A stretch of 64,000 nucleotides of DNA, from positions 89,666-153,665 of the forward strand of contig DDXB01000066.1 in the NCBI GenBank assembly GCA_002347405.1, read 5' to 3'. The position numbers and the translations under genes are program-made. Positions 52,532 through 61,893 of this stretch are shown one piece after another. How positions within the stretch are numbered: position 1 is the stretch's first letter; the number at the start of each line of letters is the position of its first letter. Below the pieces are notes generated by a model that saw only the letters and a list, made by a program, of their open reading frames with translations, did not search any database and had not been told where the DNA came from. Source of the DNA: Rhodocyclaceae bacterium UBA2271. GTDB taxonomy: Bacteria > Pseudomonadota > Gammaproteobacteria > Burkholderiales > Rhodocyclaceae.

Positions 52532-53599
52532 TTACTTCTGGAATTGCAGATGCAGCGGGGCCTGGACATAGGCATGGCGGACCTGCGCGTTGTCGAACAC
52601 GCCAATACCGAATGCATAGGTCTTGCTCAGGTCGTCGAAGTTGACGTCGAACTTGGAGCCCGTGACCAGCTTGCGGGCGATTTCCACCGTCCACTTGCCC
52701 TTTTCCCACTTGGCGCCGGTCGAGATGTCGCCGCGATCGCCGGTAAATGGCGCGATGAGGACGGACGAAACTTCATCTCCGACCTTGAACTTGCTGTCGT
52801 CGAAGGCCACCTTGTCTTCGGCCTTGACCCAGTAGGTGCCGCCCTTGTTGGCGGCCTTGCCGTCCTTGTTCATGAACTCGGGCTTGCCATTGACGAGCTT
52901 GATGTCCTCGTAGCCGCCACCGGTCTTGGGATCCGACTTGCGGCCGGCATTGGGTGACTTCACCGGATCGAAACGCGTGTGGTCAAGGTACTGGTCGTCG
53001 ATCTGGCCAATCACGCCGCCGCGGACGTACTTGAGATGCCACATATCGCCGAGTTCGCCATCTTCCTCGGTGTACTTGTTGCCGTAGGGCTTGCCCTTCT
53101 CGCCACCATGGCACGCCGACGTGCAGGAAAACTTTTCGGTGAAGCCGAAGATGCTGTCGTTGATGTTCCAGATGATCGCCAGCTTGTCTTCGTAGTACTT
53201 GTTGTTGTCGCCGCCCTTGTCATCCGGATCCTTGAGCATTTCCCACTTGCCCTCGGCCTTTTTCACATAGGGGGAACGACGCACCGACAAGGTCGGGTCG
53301 TCGTAGGTGATCAGCATGTAGAGCGTGTCGGCCGTGTAGGCCGCCTGTACCGTGCCGGAGGTATTGCCCTTGTTGTCCTTGAAGTTCACGCCCTTGACGG
53401 CTTCGAACTTGACGACCGGGGCGGTCTTCCAGATCGCATCGTCCGCCACGCCATCGAGCTTGGGCGCCGCGGCGGCCTTGACCGCTGCAACCGGGACCGG
53501 CTTCTGGGGCTTCGGCTTTTCCTGGGCTTGTGCCAGAACGCTGTTGCTGACGAACGCGGCGGTGACGGCGAGGGCAATTGAGGTAATAAGCGTTTTCAT
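52532..53599 (-). CDS. Periplasmic EB_dh-domain heme protein, copy B
   Basis: 355 residues, Sec signal (SIALAVTAAFVSNSVLAQA). Same fold and landmarks as copy A: APKLDGVADDAIWKTAPVVK, LYMLITYDDPTLSVRRSPYV, KFSCTSACHGGEKGKPYGNK. Cys159 and Cys163-His164 again form CX3CH. It ends VRHAYVQAPLHLQFQK. Encoded 25 bp upstream of the molybdoenzyme gene, so probably made in step with it. The paired proteins A and B could be interchangeable carriers or serve different acceptors. Confidence 0.83.
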   Translation of the reverse strand: MKTLITSIALAVTAAFVSNSVLAQAQEKPKPQKPVPVAAVKAAAAPKLDGVADDAIWKTAPVVKFEAVKGVNFKDNKGNTSGTVQAAYTADTLYMLITYDDPTLSVRRSPYVKKAEGKWEMLKDPDDKGGDNNKYYEDKLAIIWNINDSIFGFTEKFSCTSACHGGEKGKPYGNKYTEEDGELGDMWHLKYVRGGVIGQIDDQYLDHTRFDPVKSPNAGRKSDPKTGGGYEDIKLVNGKPEFMNKDGKAANKGGTYWVKAEDKVAFDDSKFKVGDEVSSVLIAPFTGDRGDISTGAKWEKGKWTVEIARKLVTGSKFDVNFDDLSKTYAFGIGVFDNAQVRHAYVQAPLHLQFQK

Positions 53600-53638
53600 G
53601 AGTTTCTCCTTGGTGAAAGTCGGTTGAATCGGGATGGG

Positions 53639-54256
53639 TCAGTGCTGTTCATACCAGCCGGTGAACATGGTCTTGAACATGCTGGTGGCGGTCTTGCCGG
53701 TGGTGCCGAGATAGATGTGCGCGATCATGAACATGATGATCACGGCGCCGGTCAGGTAATGCAGGATGGCGACGGGGAGCAGCCCGTCGAAGCCGAACAG
53801 GCGGTCGGGCGCGAGTTCCGGGATGAGGAAGATCAGGCCCGTGATCAGCATGACGGGCATGACGACGTACATCATGACCCAGTAGGCGATTGCCTGCATC
53901 GCGTTGAAGTTGGCTTCTTCGGAAACGCGATAGGGATGCGGCTCGCCCCTGAAAATCCCGTAGGCGTACCAGCGCGCCTGCTTGACGCAACGCTCCATGA
54001 CACCCGGCGGCTTCGGCACGTACTGCCACCAGTTGCCGGTGACGATGTTGGCGATCACGAAAAAGACGTACAGCGCGACGAGGACGATGCCGGCGATGTC
54101 GTGGATGCGTGCCGCGAGCGAGAATTCGACGAGCGGCAACTGCGGATCGGCGAAGTGCAGGCTGACGCCGGTGACGGTCAGCGTGATGATCAGCAGCGCG
54201 TTGGCCCAGTGCCAGATACGGATCCAGAGCGGCAGAAGATAGATGCGTTCGCTCAT
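53639..54256 (-). CDS. b561/PhsC-type membrane cytochrome b, copy B
   Basis: 205 residues, four helices; very similar to copy A. LWIRIWHWANALLIITLTVT, AARIHDIAGIVLVALYVFFV and LHYLTGAVIIMFMIAHIYLG hold the likely heme His residues. 4-bp overlap with heptaheme B, 39 bp before EB_dh B. Quinone-linked electron transfer is inferred from the family. Confidence 0.87.
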   Translation of the reverse strand: MSERIYLLPLWIRIWHWANALLIITLTVTGVSLHFADPQLPLVEFSLAARIHDIAGIVLVALYVFFVIANIVTGNWWQYVPKPPGVMERCVKQARWYAYGIFRGEPHPYRVSEEANFNAMQAIAYWVMMYVVMPVMLITGLIFLIPELAPDRLFGFDGLLPVAILHYLTGAVIIMFMIAHIYLGTTGKTATSMFKTMFTGWYEQH

Positions 54257-55254
54257 TGTGTTTTCCCCTTGCGACGGATGGCGAAGATGACGCGGATGGC
54301 GCCGTGAATCAGCACCCCGCCGAGCGTCAGCAGGACGAGGCCGATGACGATCTTGTCGAGCAGCGGATGGCGGGTGGCGCCGATGACATAGGAACTGGAG
54401 AGGATGATGCTGTTGGTAAAGCCGAACCTCTCCTGCTCATCTTTCACCAGATGGCGGTAAAGACGCGTTCTCAGCGAACTATTGGCCGAGTGGCAACTCA
54501 GGCAGTTCTTCTCCGCCTTTTCCTTGTCGAGTATTTCGTGTGAGATCGGTCGGTTGGCCTTCACCTCGGGCGTGTGGCACTCGACGCAGCGGACTGTCTT
54601 CCAGTGCAGCCTGGTATTCGGCAACCAGTCGTGGATCGTGTCGACATCGGGCCGTTTCTTCTTGATGCCCGGTGTTTTTTCGTCGTCAGCGGCGTACTTC
54701 GCAAACACCTCGTCCGAATTGTGGCAATCGAGGCAGGCCTTGTTGTCCTGGATGGCGATCTTGTGCGGATCCTTGAGCAGGGTCGCCCCCAGGTCGATGT
54801 GCGGGTCGTGGCAGGTCGCGCAAGTGAATTTCGCCTTGACGCTTTCCAGCCGCGCATGCACCGAGGCGTCGTATTGCGGTTCCAGGCGGGCCACCTTGGT
54901 CGCATGGCATTCGGCACAGGGGCTGGTTTCGCTCTTGCCGGTTACCGAGTGCGGATAGTCGTTGTAACCCTGGCCATGGCATTGCCGGCAGTCCATCGTG
55001 CCATGGTTGGAGCCGGCGAACACCTTCGGGTCATACAGGGTTTCCGCGAGCTTCTTCATGTCCATGTCGGTGCGCGGCGGATTCTTGAAGCCGAATTCGC
55101 TGTGACAGGCGAAGCAGGCTTCGTTGGCCTTGCGGTTTTTTTCGACGACTTCGGGGTCCGCCGCAACGGCATCCGCTGCGTGTGTCTGGAAACTCCAGAC
55201 GCAGGCAACGAATGTGGCAACCACCGTGATAGTTTTTTGCCAGGACATGAGCAC
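54253..55254 (-). CDS. Membrane-anchored heptaheme cytochrome c, copy B
   Basis: 333 residues, signal peptide (TVVATFVACVWSFQTHA) and seven CxxCH sites: CFACH, CRQCH, CAECH, CATCH, CLDCH, CVECH, CLSCH; C-terminal anchor (LLDKIVIGLVLLTLGGVLIH). Collinear with copy A. The start could be ATG 55248 or GTG 55254; GTG is preferred because GGGGGAA lies upstream exactly as in copy A. First gene of the minus-strand array behind sigma-54 promoter P2. Confidence 0.87.
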   Translation of the reverse strand: MLMSWQKTITVVATFVACVWSFQTHAADAVAADPEVVEKNRKANEACFACHSEFGFKNPPRTDMDMKKLAETLYDPKVFAGSNHGTMDCRQCHGQGYNDYPHSVTGKSETSPCAECHATKVARLEPQYDASVHARLESVKAKFTCATCHDPHIDLGATLLKDPHKIAIQDNKACLDCHNSDEVFAKYAADDEKTPGIKKKRPDVDTIHDWLPNTRLHWKTVRCVECHTPEVKANRPISHEILDKEKAEKNCLSCHSANSSLRTRLYRHLVKDEQERFGFTNSIILSSSYVIGATRHPLLDKIVIGLVLLTLGGVLIHGAIRVIFAIRRKGKTQ

Positions 55255-55337
55255 GCTTGATTCCCCCGAGAGTTGATCGATTTCTTTAAACCGGGCTTTA
55301 CTCAAAGCCCTCGATATCCGCGTTATTGATATGGATT

Positions 55338-55354
55338 AAGCAGGGAATGTGCCA
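55338..55354 (-). promoter_or_regulatory. Sigma-54 promoter P2 (triad B and molybdoenzyme)
   Basis: Minus strand reads TGGCACA-TTCC-CTGCTT: conserved GG and GC with correct spacing and two mismatches to TGGCACG-N4-TTGC. It lies 84 bp upstream of heptaheme B. Confidence 0.75.
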
Positions 55355-55441
55355 TGCTTGCCGCTTGCGGTTGGCGAATTGCCAAGTCGTTCATTTGCAA
55401 GCCATAGTGAAAATATTCGCCGGGAAGTCAGAGACGCTAAC

Positions 55442-55447
55442 TATAAT
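55442..55447 (+). promoter_or_regulatory. TATAAT -10 for the PhnD-like sensor gene
   Basis: Perfect TATAAT 34 bp before ATG 55481; no good -35 is seen. The first enhancer site for P2 (55451-55468) falls on the expected start site, so the regulator may repress its own operon. Confidence 0.4.
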
Positions 55448-55450
55448 CAG

Positions 55451-55511
55451 CGTTACCAATCAGTAACGGGGGTGTTTGTGATGGGGTCCATCGAGTTACC
55501 AAACGGTAATT
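55451..55511. promoter_or_regulatory. Two enhancer-type inverted repeats upstream of P2
   Basis: CGTTAC-N6-GTAACG (55451-55468, perfect) and AGTTAC-N6-GTAATT (55494-55511, one mismatch); centres are 43 bp (four helical turns) apart, 100-165 bp from P2. Same 6-6-6 geometry as the P1 sites but a different half-site (GTTAC instead of GTCAC). The second lies inside the sensor gene. Confidence 0.65.
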
Positions 55512-56380
55512 GCGGAAATCGCCGCCGCCGCGCCCTGCTGCAGGCTGGCGCGGCGGCTTTCGCGCTCGGGTCGGCGGGCGCGTTCGCCAGCACGGTCAGC
55601 GCTCAACGCATCATCCGCATCGGCCTGACGCCGGCCTTCGTGCATGACCAGCACGCTCTGATGGCGGACTGGCGCCGTTACCTCGAATCCCGTCTCGGGG
55701 TGGCGATCGAGTTCCTGCCGCGCAACAGCTATCGTGAAACGATGGACCTGCTGCATCAGGGCCGGCTCGATTTTGCGTGGCTGTGTGATTACCCCTTCCT
55801 TTACCTGAAGGATCTGGTGCGCCTGCTGGCCGTGCCGCTGCACAAGGATCGTCCCTATTACCGTTCCTACCTGCTGGTGCATGCCGACAATCCCAGGCCG
55901 CAAGGCATGGCCGACCTGAAAGGGGCCGCCTTTGCCTATTCGGACCCCTACTCGAACACCGGCTATCTCGTCCCGCGTTTCCAGATACGCCAGTTGGGTG
56001 AGGATCCGACCACTTTTTTCCGCAAGACTTTCTTTACCTGGTCGCACCGCAAGGCCGTCGAAGCGGTCGCCAGCGGCATGGCCGAGGGCGCCTCAATGGA
56101 CAGCTTCGTCTGGGATACGCTGACGCGCATCAGGCCCGAGCTGACCGGGCGTACACGCATCATCGGCGCATCGCCCGAATATGGCTTCCCGCCTTTTGCC
56201 GCGCATCGCTCGGTCGCGGCCAGCGACTTCAACACCATGCAGCGCGTCCTGCTCGAGATGCAGAATGACGCGGACGGCCGCAAGTTGCTGGAGCGCCTCA
56301 ACCTCAGCGGGTTTATCGTCGGCGAGCGGCGTCTTTATGACGGCGTGGTCACGATGATGCGAGCGTTTGGCGAGTATTGA
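55481..56380 (+). CDS. PhnD-like periplasmic binding protein, AioX/ArxX-type sensor component
   Basis: 299 residues. The N-terminus has a Tat- or Sec-like signal (NRRRRALLQAGAAAFALGSA). The mature part has the phosphonate-binding PhnD fold: IRIGLTPAFVHDQHALMADW, RLDFAWLCDYPFLYLKDLVR, LKGAAFAYSDPYSNTGYLVP near residue 147, then MAEGASMDSFVWDTLTRIRP. It lies 9 bp upstream of a kinase/NtrC pair, the gene order of AioXSR and ArxXSR, where AioX binds arsenite. Ligand here is unproven: arsenite, arsenate or another oxyanion. Confidence 0.82.
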   Translation: MGSIELPNGNCGNRRRRALLQAGAAAFALGSAGAFASTVSAQRIIRIGLTPAFVHDQHALMADWRRYLESRLGVAIEFLPRNSYRETMDLLHQGRLDFAWLCDYPFLYLKDLVRLLAVPLHKDRPYYRSYLLVHADNPRPQGMADLKGAAFAYSDPYSNTGYLVPRFQIRQLGEDPTTFFRKTFFTWSHRKAVEAVASGMAEGASMDSFVWDTLTRIRPELTGRTRIIGASPEYGFPPFAAHRSVAASDFNTMQRVLLEMQNDADGRKLLERLNLSGFIVGERRLYDGVVTMMRAFGEY

Positions 56381-56389
56381 CGCCAGACG

Positions 56390-57999
56390 ATGCGGCAGTT
56401 TTTTGACCTGAGCTTTCGCCACAAGATTCCGCTCTGGGGCGGCGCGCTGATCATCGTTTCGGCCGTGGCCGTCTCGGGCGGGCTGATGTTCCGCGCCTAC
56501 GAGCACCTGAAGCAGGATCTGGTCATCAGTTCCGAAAGCCTTGGCTACACCCTGGCCAACACATTGTTCCCGGTGCTGCTGCATGACGATGCCTGGCGGG
56601 CCTATGAGCTCGTGCGCGCCCCCTTCCATGAAGACCGGCCGGATCAACCGCTGGAGCCCAAGGCGATTTTCGTTGTCGACCGCGACCTGAAGGTGCTGGT
56701 TTCCTCGACGCCGCTCAGTATGCCGCTGCTGGCAAAACTGGGCAGCCTTGGCGCCGACCACCAGCAACTGGCGCATGCTCTCGCCGCGGCGAATCCCGAT
56801 GTCGCTGGCGTTTACGAGTTTCCGGGATCGAACCGTTTGTATGTGACCATTCCCGTTGCCGAGAAAGACGAGCGCCTTGGCACCCTGGTAGTCACCCATT
56901 CCAAGGATGTGTTTCTGCCGCGCTTTTATGGCTTTGCCCTGGGTGGCGCCGGCATGGGCGCGCTGGTGCTGGCGATCCTGCTGCCGCTCAATTGGTACTG
57001 GGGCCGGCGCATGGCCGAACCGCTGGTGCAACTGGCGCATGGCATGAGCGAAATTGTCCATGGGGCGCCGGCCGACCTCAGCCCCGACCTGTATGCATTC
57101 AGCGATGAACTGGGCCAACTGTTCGCCGCCTATCGCGAGGCCGCGGCCGAGATTCGCCAGAAGACCGCGCTCGAGCGTGAAGTGATGCAGTCCGAGCGCC
57201 TGGCTGCCGTCGGCCGCCTCGCCGCCGGCATTGCCCACGAGGTTAACAATCCCCTCGGCGGCATGCTGATGGCGCTCGACACGCTCAAGCAGCGCGGTCC
57301 GCTTGATCCGGCCACCGCCCGTACCGTCGCCCTGCTCGAACGTGGCCTGCAGCAGATCACGGAAACCGTGGGTGCGTTGCTGGTGCAGGCGCGGGTCCAG
57401 GCGCGCGCCTTGAACCGGCAGGACTTCGAGGACATTCGCACGCTGATCGAACCGCAGGCAACGCGGAAATCACTGCAACTCGACTTCGCCATCGATATCA
57501 CGGAGTCGCTGCCGTTGCCGTCCGGTTTCGTCCGTCAGGTGCTGATCAACCTGCTGCTCAACGCCATCGAAGCCACCCCGCCCGGCGGCCGGGTGCGCGT
57601 GGCGGCAAGCGAGGCCGATGGCCAGCTGGCGCTGGTCGTGGCCAACGCAGGCGAACCGCCGCCAGCGGAGATTCTGGCCCACCTTTTCGAACCCTTCGTC
57701 TCGGGTCGCGAGGGCGGCCATGGCCTGGGACTCTGGGTGAGCTACCAGACCGTCAATCAACTCGGCGGTCGCATCGCCGTCGAGTGCGGCGCTGGCGAGG
57801 TACGCTTCCTGATTCATCTGCCGCTGCGCAGTGAAGCGCCCGCGTCGCCAAAAGTCGGCGCTGGCGAGACGGCGAGTGCGCCGGATGATTCCCCCGGCTT
57901 TCGGCGCAGGCTAACCGGCGCAAGCCGGTTAAGCGAGCCAGCGCGGCCGGAGCCAAAAGTCGGCGCTGGCGAGACGGCGCTTGAAACGGAAAACCCGAC

Positions 58000-58003
<4 letters not shown>
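56390..58003 (+). CDS. Sensor histidine kinase HK2 (AioS/ArxS-like) with repeat-derived tail
   Basis: 537 residues. Helix 1 (IPLWGGALIIVSAVAVSGGL), periplasmic domain of about 150 residues, helix 2 (GFALGGAGMGALVLAILLPL), HAMP-like linker, then HisKA (RLAAVGRLAAGIAHEVNNPL) and HATPase (FVRQVLINLLLNAIEATPPG, GREGGHGLGLWVSYQTVNQL). The usual kinase ends near residue 483; the last 54 residues contain PKVGAGETA twice, encoded by two dispersed repeat cores (57850, 57955), with a GCAA-loop hairpin between them. It overlaps RR2 by 4 bp. Confidence 0.9.
57850..57873 (-). repeat. Dispersed repeat, short form A, in the HK2 tail (first)
   Basis: Plus strand AAAAGTCGGCGCTGGCGAGA then CGGC; core with one mismatch, in frame. 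Confidence 0.8.
57955..57978 (-). repeat. Dispersed repeat, short form A, in the HK2 tail (second)
   Basis: Identical 24 bp to 57850-57873. Between them AACCGGC-GCAA-GCCGGTT (57913-57930) can form a stem-loop. Confidence 0.8.
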
Positions 58004-59325
<1,322 letters not shown>

Positions 59326-59380
59326 GCGAGGACTGCAAACGGTTGGCGATCCAGTTCCTGCCTTACACATAATCCGCGCA

Positions 59381-59413
59381 AAATAAAACGGCCCTCCGTC
59401 CGGAGAGCCGTTT
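59381..59413 (-). terminator. Terminator left of the tRNA-Met fragment
   Basis: AAACGGCCCTCC and GGAGAGCCGTTT arms (59386-59397, 59402-59413; one mismatch); on the minus strand TTTTATTTT follows. Probably the terminator of the tRNA-Met gene whose 3' fragment lies beside it. Confidence 0.7.
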
Positions 59414-59419
59414 GAATAC

Positions 59420-59465
59420 TGGTGGTGATGGGTGGACTTGAACCAGCGACCCCCGGATTATGAAT
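59420..59465 (-). repeat. Duplicated 3' fragment of tRNA-Met (likely attachment site)
   Basis: 46 bp matching 60711-60756 with one mismatch: CCA end, acceptor and T arms and the anticodon loop up to ATTCAT. The 5' half is absent, replaced by AT-rich DNA. In the direction of the tRNA this lies downstream of the intact gene, as expected for a site left by integration at a tRNA 3' end. Confidence 0.75.
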
Positions 59466-59511
59466 TAAGTTATTAATCAATATGTTATCGTATAGGCCCG
59501 CCCTCGGCCGC

Positions 59512-59901
59512 CTATACTCGCTGAGCAATTTCACAGTTCGCAATATGACTGTGTTCGGCCAGCTTTCGGTACCGCTGAATCCGCTCTAGCTCTTCTATCT
59601 GCTCTTTTTGAATCCGCTCATACTTCTCCTTGCGTTCCTGCAGCTCCTTTGCCGTTCGGGCGGCAAGTTCTGGGCGAAATATCCACTGCCCAGAACTTGG
59701 CGCCGTGAAAAGAAGCTTTTCCAGAGTGGCAAAACCGACGGTTATGGAAATGATGGGAGAAAAGGTCGACGACTTCGAAGGTGGATTTAACTTCCCGAAG
59801 ACGCCAAAGGAACAAGAGGAGGCGCGACAGGTAGCAATTTTATGGACAAGGTTGCTTACCGCCTGAAGGCTCCACCATATCGCGGCAAGATAAGCGCTCA
59901 A
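59512..59901 (-). CDS. Hypothetical protein, possibly degraded
   Basis: 129-residue frame starting at TTG 59901, which overlaps the antitoxin stop (TTGA). The C-terminal 45 residues look real: RPELAARTAKELQERKEKYE then RIQKEQIEELERIQRYRKLA, a charged coiled coil. The first 75 residues have no recognisable pattern and may be out of true frame. No function suggested; lower GC than the flanks. Confidence 0.35.
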   Translation of the reverse strand: MSAYLAAIWWSLQAVSNLVHKIATCRASSCSFGVFGKLNPPSKSSTFSPIISITVGFATLEKLLFTAPSSGQWIFRPELAARTAKELQERKEKYERIQKEQIEELERIQRYRKLAEHSHIANCEIAQRV

Positions 59902-60230
59902 GATTTGTGGCGGGTTGCCTTGATTGTTCTTTCGAGCAACATAGGAGTCACTTTGTCCTGGCGTTCGACTTTGCTGATGTAGGCCTGCGTTACTCCCATG
60001 CGTTCGGCCAGTTGCTTTTGGGTGAGATGGGCCTTCATGCGCGCCAGGGCAACAGGGTTGTCGACATAATCTTCGAGAATGAAGGGGACGAATTCGTTAT
60101 CGCGACCCGTTTTTACCTTTGGGTGGGCGAGTTCATCCTGAATCTCATTCTTGAGAGCTTCATAGACGGCAACCGGCAGGAGAACGTATTCGTCTTTGCC
60201 GTTGGCTGACTTGATCTTTTGCAGGTTCAT
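59898..60230 (-). CDS. XRE-family antitoxin (HigA-like)
   Basis: 110 residues. C-terminal HTH: LARMKAHLTQKQLAERMGVT, then QAYISKVERQDKVTPMLLER. The N-terminal part (EYVLLPVAVYEALKNEIQDE) likely binds the toxin. It overlaps the toxin gene by 4 bp, toxin first, the HigBA order. Confidence 0.86.
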   Translation of the reverse strand: MNLQKIKSANGKDEYVLLPVAVYEALKNEIQDELAHPKVKTGRDNEFVPFILEDYVDNPVALARMKAHLTQKQLAERMGVTQAYISKVERQDKVTPMLLERTIKATRHKS

Positions 60231-60487
60231 TTGTACACATCTCCTCGGGGCTTGATTCTCTCAATAGCGATAATCTTCACCGTATCCTGTCGGTCGAAAA
60301 TCACCCGCCAACCACCCACACGCAGCCGCCACCCGGACTCACCTTCGAGCTTCTTGATATCCAACTCGGGATCGTCCGGGTTGTAGCCGAGCCGGTTAAT
60401 CTTGTCGGCAATCCTCAGCCGATCCGGCTTGGCCAAGCTCTGCAATTTCTTGCGCGCCTGCTGTTTGATAACGAGTGTGTAGGGCAT
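60227..60487 (-). CDS. RelE/HigB-family toxin
   Basis: 86 residues: MPYTLVIKQQARKKLQSLAK, RLRIADKINRLGYNPDDPEL, then GESGWRLRVGGWRVIFDRQD and KIIAIERIKPRGDVYK, the RelE barrel with its Arg-rich core. ATG 60487 is used; an upstream ATG adds residues not seen in relatives. Just upstream (60488-60518) GGTTAT recurs three times on the plus strand, a probable antitoxin-binding operator. Confidence 0.88.
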   Translation of the reverse strand: MPYTLVIKQQARKKLQSLAKPDRLRIADKINRLGYNPDDPELDIKKLEGESGWRLRVGGWRVIFDRQDTVKIIAIERIKPRGDVYK

Positions 60488-60518
60488 GGTTATATTACGG
60501 TTATTTTTGGTTATATTC
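60488..60518 (-). promoter_or_regulatory. Operator region of the RelE/XRE module
   Basis: On the plus strand, three GGTTAT direct repeats in GGTTATATTAC, GGTTATTTTT and GGTTATATTC; AT-rich and immediately before the toxin ATG. 60521-60675 beyond it holds only a GTGATTACA pair (60634-60655) and no gene. Confidence 0.45.
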
Positions 60519-60675
60519 AAGTGCCAGTCATTTTGATGTTCGGCAGCCTACTAAACCCCATGATGTGTGTGGATTTTGTTTTATCACGACCTAAGCTGTG
60601 GCGCGATATGAAATCATAGCCCCCGCTCCCAGGTGATTACACAGTGATTACATTTTGATTTTTTGACTACCAACG

Positions 60676-60702
60676 AAAAAGGCCTCCATCGCTGGAGGCC
60701 TT
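60676..60702 (-). terminator. Terminator downstream of tRNA-Met
   Basis: GGCCTCC (60681-60687) and GGAGGCC (60694-60700) stem; minus strand continues TTTTT. Confidence 0.85.
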
Positions 60703-60710
60703 GGTATTGC

Positions 60711-60787
60711 TGGTGGTGATGGGTGGACTTGAACCACCGACCCCCGGATTATGAATCCGATGCTCTAACCGACTGAGCTACATCACC
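60711..60787 (-). tRNA. tRNA-Met (CAU), CCA encoded
   Basis: 77 nt cloverleaf: 5' GGTGATG acceptor, TAGCTCAGTCGGTTAGAGC D arm, anticodon stem CGGAT with loop TTCATAA (CAT), GGTTCAAGTCC T arm, CATCACC and encoded CCA. A Met elongator-type tRNA is likely; CAU-anticodon Ile tRNA (lysidine-modified) cannot be fully excluded by eye. Confidence 0.93.
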
Positions 60788-60978
60788 GAATCGAGGGGCG
60801 AGATTATCCCGGCGGGACCCCTTGCTTGTCAAGGTTGAGAGTTTTAGGGGCCCGCCGGATGCGCTGGCATCGGCCGTCCTGAAGAATCCACGCAAGATAT
60901 TTCTTCCGGTCCGGAATAAACCGGGGGCTGCATGCGTATATCCAGTGCAGCACCCCCAACCCAATCCGGAGAACCCCC

Positions 60979-61374
60979 ATGGAAAAACAAAAAATTGTGC
61001 GTAGCCTTATGATCTTTGCGGCCCTGACCACGCTGGCAGCCTGTTCAGCCTACGAAACCCGTCCCGCCGCCCCGGCAATGACCAGTGGCGGCGTGCTTAC
61101 CGGAGCCAACGGCATGACGCTCTACACCTTCGACAAGGACGCGGCCAATAGCGGCAAGAGTGTCTGCAATGGTCCCTGCGCCACCAACTGGCCGCCGCTG
61201 TTCGCCATGGATGGCGACACCCCTGCCGGCGACTACGGTATTGTCGTGCGCGATGACGGCAAGAAGCAGTGGTCGTTCAAGGGCAAGCCGCTCTACTTCT
61301 GGATCAAGGACCAGAAGCCGGGCGACAAGACCGGCGACGGTGTTAACAATGTCTGGCGCACTGCGGCTCCCTGA
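60979..61374 (+). CDS. Small lipoprotein with COG4315/YHYS-type repeats
   Basis: 131 residues. Lipobox: SLMIFAALTTLAACSAYETR (Cys about 22). The mature protein has the secreted-repeat pattern: GMTLYTFDKDAANSGKSVCN, GPCATNWPPLFAMDGDTPAG, KQWSFKGKPLYFWIKDQKPG. Conserved paired Cys in VCNGPC. Function unknown. It lies 10 bp before an ECF sigma gene, so it may be part of that stress regulon. Confidence 0.82.
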   Translation: MEKQKIVRSLMIFAALTTLAACSAYETRPAAPAMTSGGVLTGANGMTLYTFDKDAANSGKSVCNGPCATNWPPLFAMDGDTPAGDYGIVVRDDGKKQWSFKGKPLYFWIKDQKPGDKTGDGVNNVWRTAAP

Positions 61375-61383
61375 CAGCCAGAC

Positions 61384-61893
61384 GTGAGCGCCCGCGACGC
61401 GATTGTTGCCGAGATTCCCCGTCTGCGCCGCTACGCGCGGGCGCTGACGGGAGGGCATGCCGACGTTGCGGACGATCTGGTGCAGGACACGCTGGCGCGG
61501 GCGCTGGAAAAGTGGCGCTTCTGGCAGCGTGAGCGCGAATTGCGGCCCTGGCTGTTTTCCATCATGCACAATCTGCATGTCGATGCCCGCCGGCGCAGCC
61601 AGCCAGCAGTGGTGTTCTGCGACGCGGACGATCTGCCGATGCCGGTGCAACGCGCCGCGCAGCAGGATGGCCTGGCCCTGCGCGATCTGGAGCGGTCGCT
61701 GGCACTGCTGCCATTCGAGCAACGCGAGGTGCTGCTGCTGGTGGGACTTGAAGAACTGTCCTACGCTGAAGTCGCGCGTGCCCTGGCCATTCCGCAAGGT
61801 ACGGTCATGTCCCGCCTGGCGCGCGCACGCAGCCGCTTGCACGCCATCCTGGCCGGCGAAAGCGTGCCGGTATTGAAAGTGGTGAAGAAATGA
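61384..61893 (+). CDS. ECF-type RNA polymerase sigma factor
   Basis: 169 residues. Region 2: DVADDLVQDTLARALEKWRF, ELRPWLFSIMHNLHVDARRR. Region 4: LALLPFEQREVLLLVGLEEL, SYAEVARALAIPQGTVMSRL, ARARSRLHAIL. GTG 61384 follows the lipoprotein stop by 10 bp. It overlaps the anti-sigma gene by 4 bp, so the pair is translated together. Confidence 0.9.
   Translation: MSARDAIVAEIPRLRRYARALTGGHADVADDLVQDTLARALEKWRFWQRERELRPWLFSIMHNLHVDARRRSQPAVVFCDADDLPMPVQRAAQQDGLALRDLERSLALLPFEQREVLLLVGLEELSYAEVARALAIPQGTVMSRLARARSRLHAILAGESVPVLKVVKK

Noticed and set aside
52532..53599. True ethylbenzene or dimethylsulfide dehydrogenase gamma subunit
   Set aside because: Gene order, Cys-type Mo ligand and single-domain EB_dh with CX3CH do not match type II DMSO-reductase operons, which have alpha, beta, gamma and delta genes and an Asp ligand.
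59420..59465. Second tRNA-Met gene
   Set aside because: The 5' half including D arm and one acceptor strand is missing, so it cannot fold as a tRNA.
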